64,000 nucleotides of DNA. Source: Eubacteriales bacterium. GTDB taxonomy: Bacteria; Bacillota; Clostridia; Lachnospirales; Lachnospiraceae. How positions within the stretch are numbered: the first letter of the stretch is position 1; the number at the start of each line of letters is the position of its first letter. The stretch covers positions 30,915-94,914 of the forward strand of contig JAUNPU010000013.1 in assembly GCA_030536555.1 (NCBI GenBank). The letters run 5' to 3'. The notes under the pieces are model-generated. The model was given only the letters and a program-made list of their open reading frames with translations. It was not told the DNA's origin and made no database searches. The position numbers and the translations under genes are program-made. Of the stretch, positions 34,938 to 45,295 are shown one piece after another.

Positions 34938-35819
34938 TTAACCCTTGATACCGCCGCCGGTAACACCTGCGATGATCTTCTCAGACAGGAAGATGTACAG
35001 GATGAAGGTCGGCAGGAATACGATGATTACCGCTGCAAACATGCCCGCCCAGTCGCCGGTGTATTTCATACCGTTGATCATGGAGTACAAGCCTACCGCA
35101 ACCGGTCGTACCTTGTCGGAGTTTGCAAAAATCAGGGAAATGAAATACTCATTCCAGATATTGATAAAGTTGAAAATCGTCACCGTGATGATACCCGGCT
35201 GCGCCATGGGAAGCATGATCTTCCAGAACGTCTGTGCCGGCGGACATCCGTCGATAGCTGCCGCCTCCTCAAAGGTGCGGGACAGGTTCGCAAAGAATGT
35301 CAGCAGGAAAATGGTCGTGTACGGCACATTGATTCCCACATATAAGAAGATCAACACCAGCCGGTTGGACAGCTCATGATTCAGCACGTCCAGATTGGCA
35401 ATCAGTCCGAATAAAGGCAGGATGATCATCACTACCGGAACACCCATTGCCGATACAAAGCCGGTCTGAATCGCCTTATTCGCCGCAAATGAGAATCTGG
35501 ACAGGGTGTAAGCCGCCGGTGCGCAGATCACGATCAGCAGGGAACAGGAAATCAGTGAGTAGAACAGGGAGTTGAAGAAGATCTGGGACACATTGGAGTT
35601 GACCCATGCCTTCACGTAGTTCTCAATATGTAAGCCTGTGGGGAACTTTAAAGTGTTTCCCGCAAAAATATCCTTGGTGGTGGAAAAACTTGCCGCCAGC
35701 ACCCATCCCAACAGCAGGATCGTAAACAATACCCACAAGGTCAGAATGATATATCCGGGAGCCAGACGCAGTTCCCGTCTCCAGTTTACCGGATCCCGCA
35801 TTTTCTTTTCTCTTGCCAT
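34938..35819 (-). CDS. Carbohydrate ABC transporter permease (MalG type)
   Basis: A 293-aa CUT1-family inner-membrane permease with six predicted helices. The EAA loop reads EEAAAIDGCPPAQTFWKIML followed by PMAQPG. Ends at VTGGGIKG, typical of MalG-like subunits. It pairs with the MalF-type permease immediately upstream. No ATPase gene is in the operon, so a shared MsmK/UgpC-type ATPase elsewhere is likely. Confidence 0.92.
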   Translation of the reverse strand: MAREKKMRDPVNWRRELRLAPGYIILTLWVLFTILLLGWVLAASFSTTKDIFAGNTLKFPTGLHIENYVKAWVNSNVSQIFFNSLFYSLISCSLLIVICAPAAYTLSRFSFAANKAIQTGFVSAMGVPVVMIILPLFGLIANLDVLNHELSNRLVLIFLYVGINVPYTTIFLLTFFANLSRTFEEAAAIDGCPPAQTFWKIMLPMAQPGIITVTIFNFINIWNEYFISLIFANSDKVRPVAVGLYSMINGMKYTGDWAGMFAAVIIVFLPTFILYIFLSEKIIAGVTGGGIKG

Positions 35820-35838
35820 AACTGCAATCCTCCTCCCC

Positions 35839-36744
35839 TTAGAATTCCAGATCGTCGTCCCGCAGTAAGCGATTGCATACCCAGAACACGATCACGACGC
35901 AGACACTCAGCATCACGCCCACCGCAGCGCCAAGTCCGGAATTTCGCTCCGTGACACTGTTGCCGGCACCGAAGATCTGCATGTACAGATATACCATAGG
36001 CGTGATGGTCTGCGTATCTGCCGTAACGGTAGAAAACAGCTGTGACCATACGAAGAAGCCTACGGAAGTAACAGACCACATGGTAATGTTGGTCTTGAAT
36101 ACGCCCTTTAACAGCGGCAGGGTGATATAGCGGAACTGATTCTTCTTATCCGCCCCGTCCAGAGTAGCCGCCTCATAATAATCCGGGCTGATACGCTCGA
36201 TACCGCTTGCGAAGATCAGCATATGGTAGCCCACCATACCGAAGCAGTATGCAAATAACAATGCCATGAACTTGTGGTCATTATCCAGCCACTGGATATC
36301 CGCCAGCGCCGCCAGATGCAGCTTCTGGAAGGTCCCGGTCAGCAGACCGAAACGCGGATTGTACACGTACTGCAGCCACATGGTCGCCAGCGCAACGGCA
36401 CTGACCACGTTGGGCAGGTAGATCATGGCACGGAAAAAGCTCTTAAAGCGGATTCCACTGGTCAGAATCACCGCAAACAGAAGCGCCAGACTCATGACGA
36501 TCAGACCGCCAAACAGCCAGATCTTCAGTAAGTTCATCATGGATATGCGGAACAGTCCCGTATTCCACAGCTTCACAAAGTTATCCACACCCACAAAGCT
36601 CCACTTGGAGACAGGGTCCGTAATACCCTCAATCCGGAACAGGCTCATCACGACCGTCCTGCAGATCGGATAGAGGAATACCAGGGTAAACATCAGTACC
36701 GCCGGGGTCATGAACGCAAGGATCATGCCTTTATTCTTCTTCAT
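35839..36744 (-). CDS. Carbohydrate ABC transporter permease (MalF type)
   Basis: A 301-aa CUT1 permease with six helices. The EAA loop is DYYEAATLDGADKKNQFRYI followed by TLPLLKG. Preceded by a strong intergenic hairpin after the binding-protein gene and followed 19 bp later by the MalG-type permease. Confidence 0.92.
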   Translation of the reverse strand: MKKNKGMILAFMTPAVLMFTLVFLYPICRTVVMSLFRIEGITDPVSKWSFVGVDNFVKLWNTGLFRISMMNLLKIWLFGGLIVMSLALLFAVILTSGIRFKSFFRAMIYLPNVVSAVALATMWLQYVYNPRFGLLTGTFQKLHLAALADIQWLDNDHKFMALLFAYCFGMVGYHMLIFASGIERISPDYYEAATLDGADKKNQFRYITLPLLKGVFKTNITMWSVTSVGFFVWSQLFSTVTADTQTITPMVYLYMQIFGAGNSVTERNSGLGAAVGVMLSVCVVIVFWVCNRLLRDDDLEF

Positions 36745-36809
36745 TCCGATTCCTCCTCATACACAATTTTTCAATACCTCCCGATTTACGGATTCCCCCA
36801 TGAGTAACG

Positions 36810-36836
36810 ATGGCGGCATGTTTTCCATGCCGCCAT
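36810..36836 (-). promoter_or_regulatory. Intergenic stem-loop after the solute-binding-protein gene
   Basis: Perfect 11-bp stem ATGGCGGCATG / CATGCCGCCAT with a 5-nt loop, no T-run. It sits between the binding protein and the permease genes, where such hairpins stabilise the upstream mRNA or partly terminate so the binding protein is made in excess. Confidence 0.65.
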
Positions 36837-36879
36837 GCACTCTACTTCCGTCATCGGAAACGTAAGTTTTTCATTCAGA

Positions 36880-38202
36880 TCAGTTGCCTGCTGCCTTCAG
36901 GTTTGCGATAAAGTCGTCCGCAGTGATGGAACCGCCGCACAGCTGCAGCATGTTCTCTTTGATGATCGGAGTCATATCAACGTTAGCCTCTGCACCTGCT
37001 GCCCACGGATAACGGGTGGTCAGGCTGTCCATAACCGGTTTTACATTGGCAAGCATTGCCGGCCATTCGGTGTTGGTGGAGTCTGCCGGGATACCGATAG
37101 ACAGCTCAGACATCTTCTGGTCGAATTCGCCCTTGGTGATGTACTCAATCAGCTTGAATGCGTTCTCAGCATTTGCCGTGTTCTTGTTGATTGCCAGAAC
37201 CTGTGCGCCGTAGTTGGAAGCTTCCACACCATCGGTGCCGCCCTCGACTGCCGGGTAGCTGAAGCAGCCCCACTTGAAGTCCGGACCAGCCATCTCTTTT
37301 ACCTCGTTCGGTAACCAGGAACCATTTAAGTACATAGCAGCTTCGCCGCCTGCCAGCTCGGTGTTCTGACCCATCGGCCATACGTTGGAAGCGATCAGCT
37401 TGGAGAAGTATCCCTTTGCTGCGAAGTCAGCATATGCCTCTGCCGTTGCCTTCACTGCCGGATCATCCCACTGTGCGCCCTTTACGATCTCTTCGGTCTT
37501 CGGCTCGCCTACCAGTCTGGACATATGGTAACCAAACATACAGGTAATGTAAGCATCATCACAGGTAATCGGAATAAATCCTGCTTCTTTGATCTTTGCA
37601 CATGCTGCATCCAGCTCTGCCCAGGTGGTCGGAACTGCCTCCACACCTGCCTGTGCGAAAATGTCTTCATTATAGAAGAATGCGAATACGTTCGGCTGAT
37701 ACGGAATGGATTTTAAGGTTCCGCCGCCTACTTCACGGCAGGCTGCCATCAGACCTGCGTTAGCGGTCTTCTCATACTCGGAAGCCTTTGCCAGCTCTTC
37801 CAGATCCAACAGGTAGTCGCCCCAGGTTCCGTTCACACGGTCGATATCCTCGTCAAATAAATCAATGTTGGTTCCTGCATCCAGTGCCGGCTGCAGACCC
37901 TCACGAATACCGGTTCTGCCCTTGAACTGCAGATCCACTTTCACGCCGGTATCAGCTGAGAACTTGTCCACTGCCATCTGAATCGCCTGTCCCTGTGGCT
38001 CTGTAGACTCCCACATGGACCAGTATACCAGGCTCCCTCCGTCCCCTGCCGGTGCTTCCGGAGCAGCCTCTGCTGCTTTGGTCTCTGCCGGAGCTGCCGC
38101 CGGTGCCGCTGTAGTCTCTGCCGGTTTGGAACCGCCGCAGCCTGCCAGAAGACCGGTCACCATCGCTGATGCAAGAAGAACGCTCAATGTTTTCTTTCTC
38201 AT
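36880..38202 (-). CDS. Sugar ABC transporter solute-binding lipoprotein (SBP family 1)
   Basis: A 440-aa extracellular lipoprotein. The signal peptide MRKKTLSVLLASAMVTGLLA ends in lipobox GCGG with Cys22, followed by an Ala/Pro/Glu linker. The mature part has GGSLVYWSMWESTEPQGQA, and the conserved LNGSWLPNEVKEM and WGCFSYPAVEGG stretches of family 1 binding proteins. The ATG at 38202 has GGGAGGT upstream. It is first in the operon for lacto-/galacto-N-biose use, so the disaccharide is the expected ligand. Confidence 0.92.
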   Translation of the reverse strand: MRKKTLSVLLASAMVTGLLAGCGGSKPAETTAAPAAAPAETKAAEAAPEAPAGDGGSLVYWSMWESTEPQGQAIQMAVDKFSADTGVKVDLQFKGRTGIREGLQPALDAGTNIDLFDEDIDRVNGTWGDYLLDLEELAKASEYEKTANAGLMAACREVGGGTLKSIPYQPNVFAFFYNEDIFAQAGVEAVPTTWAELDAACAKIKEAGFIPITCDDAYITCMFGYHMSRLVGEPKTEEIVKGAQWDDPAVKATAEAYADFAAKGYFSKLIASNVWPMGQNTELAGGEAAMYLNGSWLPNEVKEMAGPDFKWGCFSYPAVEGGTDGVEASNYGAQVLAINKNTANAENAFKLIEYITKGEFDQKMSELSIGIPADSTNTEWPAMLANVKPVMDSLTTRYPWAAGAEANVDMTPIIKENMLQLCGGSITADDFIANLKAAGN

Positions 38203-38279
38203 AGAAATTACCTCCCTCATACACTTTACATTATATTTTGTTACATTTGCACATCCTTATGTGCCGTTGACTCTATATT

Positions 38280-38336
38280 ATTATACTATTTGTCACAAAG
38301 CTTTGCACATTTTGGATTGTTTTTTGCACGTTTCGG
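38280..38336 (-). promoter_or_regulatory. Promoter of the GH112 operon with paired AraC-type sites
   Basis: Direct repeats TTTGCACATTTTGG (38302-38315) and TTTGCACGTTTCGG (38323-38336), 21 bp apart (two helical turns), overlap a weak -35 (complement of 38302-38307). That -35 is followed at 16 bp by a perfect TATAAT (38285-38280, minus strand). A partial third copy, TTTGCACATCC, is at 38246-38256. This is the geometry of class II activation by an AraC protein, whose gene is divergent. Confidence 0.7.
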
Positions 38337-38411
38337 CTTTTCGTGTTGTATCTTTTCGTTTCTTCCTTTATAATAAATATATCTGTTTGTAACTGTATAT
38401 GGGGGAACAAT

Positions 38412-39341
38412 ATGAAATATAAAATGACGGTATTGCAGGAGGAGTTTCAGATTCACCAGATTGTCAGTGTCCATTACTTTGAATATATGAATGATTTTAC
38501 CTTTGCCGGGGAGTCCCACAACTTCTGGGAGTTTCTGTACGTGGACAACGGAAGCGTGGAGATCACGGCAAACCGGGAGCAGATGACCCTGACCCAGGGA
38601 GATATCATATTCCATAAGCCCAATGAGTTTCACGCTGTTGCCTCCAGCGGAGCCACCGCGCCGAATCTGGTGGTCATTTCCTTCGACTGCGGAGATCCTG
38701 CCATGGACTTTTTTGAAGAACGGATTCTGTCTGTCGGTATGGCAGAGCGGGAGCTGCTTGCGCAGATTCTCAATGAGGCCCGTGCCAACTTCTCCGGCCC
38801 GCTGGATGACCCGTATCTGGAACAGCTGGTGCGGGCAGACGCGCCGCCCTTTGGCTCCGAGCAGATGATCCGGACGCTGTTAGAGCAGTTTCTGATTCTT
38901 CTTTACCGGAAGCACCTGCCGCAGCGTCCGGTCTCTGTGCCCAAGCCGGACCTGCGGCTGGCATCCAGACAGAAGGATGACATATATGGAATCATTCTCG
39001 CTTATTTTGAAGACCACATTTCGGAAACTCTCACAATCAGGCAGGTCTGCCGGGACAATCTGGTCAGCCCTGCCCAGTTGAAGCGCGCATTCCGCCTGCA
39101 CGGTGACGGCGGGATCCTGCGGCGGTTCAATCTGATGAAGATTGAGCACGCAAAACAGCTGATCCGCAATCAGAAGTACAATTATACTCAGATTGCAGAC
39201 CAGCTGGGGTATGCTTCGATTCACTATTTTTCCCGCCAGTTCAAGGAACTGACCGGTATGACTCCGACGGAGTATTCCGCCTCCTTAAAGCAGCGCACAC
39301 AGCAGCCGCTGAAGCGGAATCTGCCCCAGGGGCTTCACTGA
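38412..39341 (+). CDS. AraC-family transcriptional regulator
   Basis: A 309-aa regulator: N-terminal cupin-like sensor (about 20-150: SHNFWEFLYVDNGSVEI, LTQGDIIFHKPNEFH), C-terminal double HTH with ASIHYFSRQFKELTGMTPTE. The ATG at 38412 has GGGGGA upstream. It is divergent from the binding-protein gene and probably activates it through the 21-bp-spaced repeats in between. The inducer is likely the imported disaccharide or a breakdown product. Confidence 0.9.
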   Translation: MKYKMTVLQEEFQIHQIVSVHYFEYMNDFTFAGESHNFWEFLYVDNGSVEITANREQMTLTQGDIIFHKPNEFHAVASSGATAPNLVVISFDCGDPAMDFFEERILSVGMAERELLAQILNEARANFSGPLDDPYLEQLVRADAPPFGSEQMIRTLLEQFLILLYRKHLPQRPVSVPKPDLRLASRQKDDIYGIILAYFEDHISETLTIRQVCRDNLVSPAQLKRAFRLHGDGGILRRFNLMKIEHAKQLIRNQKYNYTQIADQLGYASIHYFSRQFKELTGMTPTEYSASLKQRTQQPLKRNLPQGLH

Positions 39342-39360
39342 TCCGCAGAAATCCTTCGAT

Positions 39361-40269
39361 TTACAACGTATGCTGGCTCAGGAAATAGCCCAGCGCACCG
39401 ATCAGATTGGCGTCATTGTAATATTTGCACACGGTCACTTCCGGCTTTGGAATCGGAAATGGGGTGGCAGTATGGAACCCGTTCAGATTCTTCTGGATAT
39501 ATTTCAGAAGAAGAGGCTGCTTGCTGATCCCTCCGCCAATTGCAAAGCGTTCCGGGTCGTAGACGCACTGGAGATTCATGATCATGTAGGCGATATCCTT
39601 GGTGAACTTATCCAGCACCCAGAGCACGCCCTCATCTCCTTCCTCTGCCCAGCGGAACACGTCCATGCCATTGATGCTTTCCGGGTCCACACCCTTTACC
39701 TTCGCCGCCATCGACACCAGACGCCGGAAGCCGTTTCGGTAGCACCATGCATCCTCTACATGATCAAACTCCTGACTCATCATCAGCCAGCTGAATTCGC
39801 CCGCCGCAAAGTGCTTGCCCAAATGCACCTCGCCGTCCTTGACCAGCGCTCCGCCGATTCCGGTTCCGAACACCAGCACGATAGCATCCTGACAGTCAGA
39901 CAGAGAACCCCAGGTCACCTCCGCCAGCGCTGCGCTCTTGGCATCATTCATGATGGACACCGGCACATGGCACCGCTCCTCCATCCGTGCCACCAGCGGA
40001 AACAGTTCGATGTACAGCAGGCTGCCTCCGTTGATGCAGATTCCGTTGTGACTGTCGATCACACCCGGCACGGACATGGCGATTCCGACGATTCCCGTAA
40101 CTGCTGCCTCTGCCGTGTGGTAGATTTCCTCCAGCACGTCCAGATACCGCTCTACTCCCTCATAAGGCGTGACAGCATTTCCCCGAAACAAAAAGTTTAA
40201 TTTTTCATCCAGAACTGCATACTTGATGGAGGATCCCCCCACATCGATGCACAAATACTTCTTATCCAT
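39361..40269 (-). CDS. ROK family sugar kinase (possible beta-glucoside kinase)
   Basis: A 302-aa ROK protein. ATP-binding LCIDVGGSSIKYAVLD at the N-terminus, then MNDAKSAALAEVTWG and VLVFGTGIGGALVKDG with the catalytic Asp region. The usual ROK zinc motif CxCGxxGC is absent, as in BglK-type kinases. There is no HTH, so it is an enzyme, not a repressor. It is the last gene of the cellobiose PTS operon, after the GH1 gene. It may phosphorylate free glucose or unphosphorylated beta-glucoside. Confidence 0.85.
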   Translation of the reverse strand: MDKKYLCIDVGGSSIKYAVLDEKLNFLFRGNAVTPYEGVERYLDVLEEIYHTAEAAVTGIVGIAMSVPGVIDSHNGICINGGSLLYIELFPLVARMEERCHVPVSIMNDAKSAALAEVTWGSLSDCQDAIVLVFGTGIGGALVKDGEVHLGKHFAAGEFSWLMMSQEFDHVEDAWCYRNGFRRLVSMAAKVKGVDPESINGMDVFRWAEEGDEGVLWVLDKFTKDIAYMIMNLQCVYDPERFAIGGGISKQPLLLKYIQKNLNGFHTATPFPIPKPEVTVCKYYNDANLIGALGYFLSQHTL

Positions 40270-40313
40270 ATCTAAATTAACTCCCCTCTCTGCCCCGGGT
40301 GCTGCCCGCAGGC

Positions 40314-41789
<1,476 letters not shown>

Positions 41790-41817
41790 TTAGAGCTGCG
41801 GTCCAATCTGTTTTTGC

Positions 41818-43152
41818 TTACTGCTCGCTCTCCTGAGCCATGTTGATCTTGGCTGCTGCTCTCACGAACGGCATATAGATCAGGGTGCTGACTACGACAC
41901 ACAGCAGACCGATGATCAGAGACAGGTAGTTGGTACCGCCTGAACCCAGGAACGGAATCAGGAATCCCGGTGTGGTCCAGCCCACATCCAGTGTTGCCGG
42001 CGGGATGATCTTAAATACCATGGTGCACAGATAACCAATGATGTTGCCGGAGATCGGTGCCAGAATAAACGGAATCGCATAAATCGGGTTCATGACGATC
42101 GGCAGACCGAACATCAGCGGCTCGTTGATGTTGAACAGGCCCGGTGCCAGTGCCAGCTTGCTGATGGTGTACTGGGTCTTGTCTTTTCTTGCTACTAAAA
42201 ATACTGCGATGATCAGGCCCAGCGTTGCGCCGGAACCGCCTGTATTACCAAATGCATCGTTGATGGACATCCAGGTGATCGGGAAGTCGGTACCAATGGT
42301 GGTGCCGTTCATGCCGAAGAATGCCAGGTTGGCAATGTTTGCCTCGGAGAACATGACAGTACGGATTGCACTTAAGGTGTTCGGTCCGTGGATACCCAGA
42401 ATCCACAAAAACTGCTGTGCCATAGCAAAAAGCAGGATTGTGAAAATGTTTCCTCCCAGAGAGGAGAACGGCTTCTGGATTGCGTTGTAGATCACATACT
42501 GGATTCCGCCCTCGGTAATCATGCCCAGCAGATAGTTTGCCACTGCAGAGATCATGAAGATCAGGATGATCGGAATAACCAGGTTAAAGGAACGTGCAAC
42601 AGCCGGCGGAACAGAGTCCGGCATCTTGATGCAGAGCTTCTTGTTCTTTGCCATCTCCGGAAGGAACTCACCTACCAGAAGACCAACGATCAGCGCCACA
42701 AACAGACCCTGTGCACCCATGAAATTCATGGGCAGTGCATTTCCCACCTCAGATGCCACATAAGCCGGGTAGATGATGAAATACACACCCACCGCACAGA
42801 TGGCAGACAGCAGGCTGTCGCCTTCCTTGGTCTCTGCCAGCTTGTAGGCTGTCAGGAACACAATCAGCAGTGACATGATGTTGGTGGTACCGTTCAGAAT
42901 CGGGGTGAAGATCTGCTGATAATCTGCCAGATTCGGAATCAGAGTGCCAAGGTGAAGCAGTTTTGCGATAAATCCGTCCGGAGACAGAAGTGCGTAGTTG
43001 ATCAGTACGATGATGGAGCCTGCCAGTGTCAGCGGGAACGCCAGTGTAAATGCATCTCTCACGGCTGCCACATGGCGCTGTGCGTTCATTTTTGCGGCTA
43101 ACGGAACCAGCGTTGCGTCCATTTTCTCCTGTATTTTATCCATAAATCCCAT
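41818..43152 (-). CDS. celB: PTS cellobiose/lactose-family EIIC
   Basis: A 444-aa membrane component of the lactose/cellobiose PTS family (CelB-like). Features: AFTLAFPLTLAGSIIVLINY, the LWILGIHGPNTL and NEPLMFGLPIVMNPIYAIPF signatures near the substrate site. It moves the sugar while EIIB phosphorylates it. Separate EIIB and EIIA genes lie just upstream. Confidence 0.92.
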   Translation of the reverse strand: MGFMDKIQEKMDATLVPLAAKMNAQRHVAAVRDAFTLAFPLTLAGSIIVLINYALLSPDGFIAKLLHLGTLIPNLADYQQIFTPILNGTTNIMSLLIVFLTAYKLAETKEGDSLLSAICAVGVYFIIYPAYVASEVGNALPMNFMGAQGLFVALIVGLLVGEFLPEMAKNKKLCIKMPDSVPPAVARSFNLVIPIILIFMISAVANYLLGMITEGGIQYVIYNAIQKPFSSLGGNIFTILLFAMAQQFLWILGIHGPNTLSAIRTVMFSEANIANLAFFGMNGTTIGTDFPITWMSINDAFGNTGGSGATLGLIIAVFLVARKDKTQYTISKLALAPGLFNINEPLMFGLPIVMNPIYAIPFILAPISGNIIGYLCTMVFKIIPPATLDVGWTTPGFLIPFLGSGGTNYLSLIIGLLCVVVSTLIYMPFVRAAAKINMAQESEQ

Positions 43153-43218
43153 ATTATAAATCCTCCATTTTCCTGTATACCCGTCTGCTGTATCTTGCTG
43201 TGATGTCTTCCCGCCGTC

Positions 43219-43527
43219 TTATTTGCCAGCCAGCTTCAGTGCGAACTCCAGTACCTTCTTGCCGTTCATGGTACCGTAATCCATCATCGGAATCACATCC
43301 ACTGCCACGTTCTTCGGTCCGCAGATCTTCTTTGCCTCAGCCAGTTTGTAGCGAACCTGCGGTCCAAGCAGTGCCACGTCGATGCCGTCGGTCTCTTTTG
43401 CCATGTTTGCCTCTGCAGATGCCTCGATATCAGCCTCTAAGCCCATCTCCTTTGCGGCTTCCTTCATCTTGTTTACCATCAGACTGGTGGACATGCCTGC
43501 TGCACAGAATAATCTTACTACGAACAT
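43219..43527 (-). CDS. PTS cellobiose-family EIIB
   Basis: A 102-aa EIIB. The phospho-Cys is in the N-terminal VRLFCAAGMSTSLMV (Cys8), followed by the P-loop. The later part has DVALLGPQVRY. The ATG at 43527 follows AGGAGG. It passes phosphate from EIIA to the sugar in EIIC. Confidence 0.92.
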   Translation of the reverse strand: MFVVRLFCAAGMSTSLMVNKMKEAAKEMGLEADIEASAEANMAKETDGIDVALLGPQVRYKLAEAKKICGPKNVAVDVIPMMDYGTMNGKKVLEFALKLAGK

Positions 43528-43598
43528 AATTTTTTCCTCCTGAATTTTGATTTGTGTTGTGAATCTCTTTGTTTTATGAGTTGCTTTGTTTCTTATAC

Positions 43599-43913
43599 TT
43601 ATTTGATTTTCTTGTACACTTCGATGAACTCTGCTGCCAGATCGATGACAACCATGGCGGTCATCAGATGATCCTGTCCGTGACACATGATCAGGGACGT
43701 CTCCACATGCTCCCCTGCTGCTTCCTTGCTCACCAGCTCGGTCTGAAACTCATGTGCCTGCAGGATTGCGTTTCTGGATGCCTGAAGCATCTCCTCTGCC
43801 TCCTCGAACCTGCCATCCTTTGCCAGATTGATGGACTCCATCGCCAGGCTTCTGGCATTGCCGCTGTTCACCACCAGCTCCATGATCACTTTCTCAGTCA
43901 TACTCTGCTCCAC
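43599..43913 (-). CDS. PTS lactose/cellobiose-family EIIA
   Basis: A 104-aa helical EIIA. The phospho-His is in MCHGQDHLMTAM near residue 81 (HGQDH motif). NSGNARSLAMESINLAKDGR is the N-terminal family signature. The start is a GTG at 43913 with AAGGAGGG 7 nt upstream; an internal ATG at 43901 is less well placed. First gene of the cellobiose operon. Confidence 0.92.
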   Translation of the reverse strand: MEQSMTEKVIMELVVNSGNARSLAMESINLAKDGRFEEAEEMLQASRNAILQAHEFQTELVSKEAAGEHVETSLIMCHGQDHLMTAMVVIDLAAEFIEVYKKIK

Positions 43914-43967
43914 GTTGCTTCCCTCCTTGTTTTTTCTGTTTTTTGTTTCTGTGTTGTTTGTGAGCTC

Positions 43968-44036
43968 ATTATAGCAGGCAGTTTCTGGCTTGGGAATACT
44001 TTTGGCGCCGGATAAAACCAGTTAACCGGGATAAAA
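43968..44036 (-). promoter_or_regulatory. Promoter and candidate operator of the cellobiose PTS operon
   Basis: On the minus strand, a perfect TATAAT (43973-43968) with a weak TTCCCA -35 (43996-43991) at 17 bp. Just upstream, 44010-44036 contains the near-palindrome CCAGTTAACCGG flanked by GATAAAA direct repeats, a plausible site for the neighbouring RpiR regulator. The weak -35 fits an activated promoter. Confidence 0.5.
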
Positions 44037-44048
44037 TCTGTCACAAAC

Positions 44049-44140
44049 AAAAAACAGTCCGTTACACTTTTTGTGCATAACGAACTGTTTTTTGTTCTGT
44101 TTTTGTGCAATTTTACAAGAAACCGGAAAGCCGGTTTTTT
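44049..44140. terminator. Two hairpins between the RpiR regulator and the PTS operon
   Basis: AACCGG-n4-CCGGTT at 44121-44136, with six T on the plus side and a T-rich minus side, should end the regulator transcript. A second, larger hairpin (44049-44067 / 44073-44093) pairs A6-CAGT-type sequence with ACTG-T6 and is terminator-like on both strands. Confidence 0.65.
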
Positions 44141-44159
44141 GATGTTTTTATAACAGGGT

Positions 44160-44891
44160 CTAAGTCGGTCTTCTTCCCATCAACCGCCTTCCCAGAACCT
44201 CCAGGGTGAACATCACCGGAATCTGGGATGTGATGTCAAAATGCTCCTGAACCCGAAAGGACGGAATATAATAGGATATGTTGCAGTCGCTCATCTGAGC
44301 CAGAGAACAGTTGGAGCTGTTGGTGATGGAGATCAGCGCACAGCCCCGGCTCTTCAGCTGATTCGCCAGTTCCATGGTCTGCTCTGTCTCCCCCGACACC
44401 GACAGGGCGATTGCCACCGTCCGTTCATTGACCCCCCGGAAGATCGGCGTGAAGGGGTCGTCGATGCTGAGAGAAAACCATCCCACATTGTTAAAGTACC
44501 GGGCGCCGTACTTTCCCAGCACACCGGAAGAGCCTGTTCCCACAAAGATAATGATCGTGGACTCCTCTAAGAGATGAACCGCCTGATCCAGCGCCGACTG
44601 AAATCCCGCCGCCTCGGCCCGCTGGAAGAAATCCGCCATGGCGCTGATATCCAGGTCCGGCTGCTTGACCTGCTCGCTGTTCAGATACTGCTTCAGCTTC
44701 AGCTTGAACTCCGAGTAGCCCTCGCAGCCCACCTTCTTGCAGAAGCGGAGCACCGTGGTGGTTGACACATGCGCCCCGTCCGCCAGCTCCCGGATCTTCA
44801 TATAAGCTACCTTTTCCTTGTTGCGGAGTATGTAGTTGTAAATCGACATCTCCAGCTCATTTAATGTCCTGATTTCCTCATGGGTAAACAT
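44160..44891 (-). CDS. MurR/RpiR-family transcriptional regulator
   Basis: A 243-aa regulator. The N-terminal RpiR HTH (ADGAHVSTTTVLRFCKKVGC) is followed by a SIS sugar-phosphate-binding domain (about 100-230: IIFVGTGSSGVLGKYGARYF, IALSVSGETEQTMELANQLK). The ATG at 44891 follows GAGGGGA. It precedes the cellobiose PTS operon in the same direction and probably senses its phosphorylated sugar. Confidence 0.9.
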   Translation of the reverse strand: MFTHEEIRTLNELEMSIYNYILRNKEKVAYMKIRELADGAHVSTTTVLRFCKKVGCEGYSEFKLKLKQYLNSEQVKQPDLDISAMADFFQRAEAAGFQSALDQAVHLLEESTIIIFVGTGSSGVLGKYGARYFNNVGWFSLSIDDPFTPIFRGVNERTVAIALSVSGETEQTMELANQLKSRGCALISITNSSNCSLAQMSDCNISYYIPSFRVQEHFDITSQIPVMFTLEVLGRRLMGRRPT

Positions 44892-44991
44892 GTTCTTCCC
44901 CTCTTTCCTGCTCCGTTGCTTCACTTCCCTGCTGCCTGGAGCTGCTGTCTCCCGTTCTGCCTGTCCGAAGCCACTGCGTCCTGCTCCGGGT

Positions 44992-45195
44992 CTACTGCTC
45001 TGCCTTCTTCGTCAGCCCCCTGGTGTTCTTCTCCACCATCCTGCGCTCCACCATCACCTGATGGCCACAGCCCATGCATTTCAGTCGGAAATCCGCGCCC
45101 ACCCGCAGGATCTCCCACTCCTGACTGCCGCAGGGATGGGGCTTTTTCAGCTTCACAATATCGCCCACTTCATAATTCCATCGCTGATCCATCAT
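44992..45195 (-). CDS. DUF951 zinc-ribbon-like small protein
   Basis: A 67-aa protein recognised as DUF951: YEVGDIVKLKKPHPCGSQEW, then EILRVGADFRLKCMGCGHQV. Cys in HPCGS and CMGCGH could hold a metal or act as redox site; the role is unknown. It is usually found near chromosome-partitioning or housekeeping genes in Firmicutes, but here lies between an aldo/keto reductase and an RpiR regulator. Confidence 0.88.
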   Translation of the reverse strand: MMDQRWNYEVGDIVKLKKPHPCGSQEWEILRVGADFRLKCMGCGHQVMVERRMVEKNTRGLTKKAEQ

Positions 45196-45295
45196 CCGTC
45201 TCTCCCTCTTTTTTCTGTTGCTCCATCTCTGCTTCCCTCAGCATAGATTCCCGCCCGGAATCTCATGGATTCCTGCTGATTCTTCCGGATTGCTT

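Noticed and set aside
43914..43936. Independent ATG start for EIIA at 43901
   Set aside because: The GTG at 43913 is placed 7 nt from AAGGAGGG, while the ATG is too far from it.
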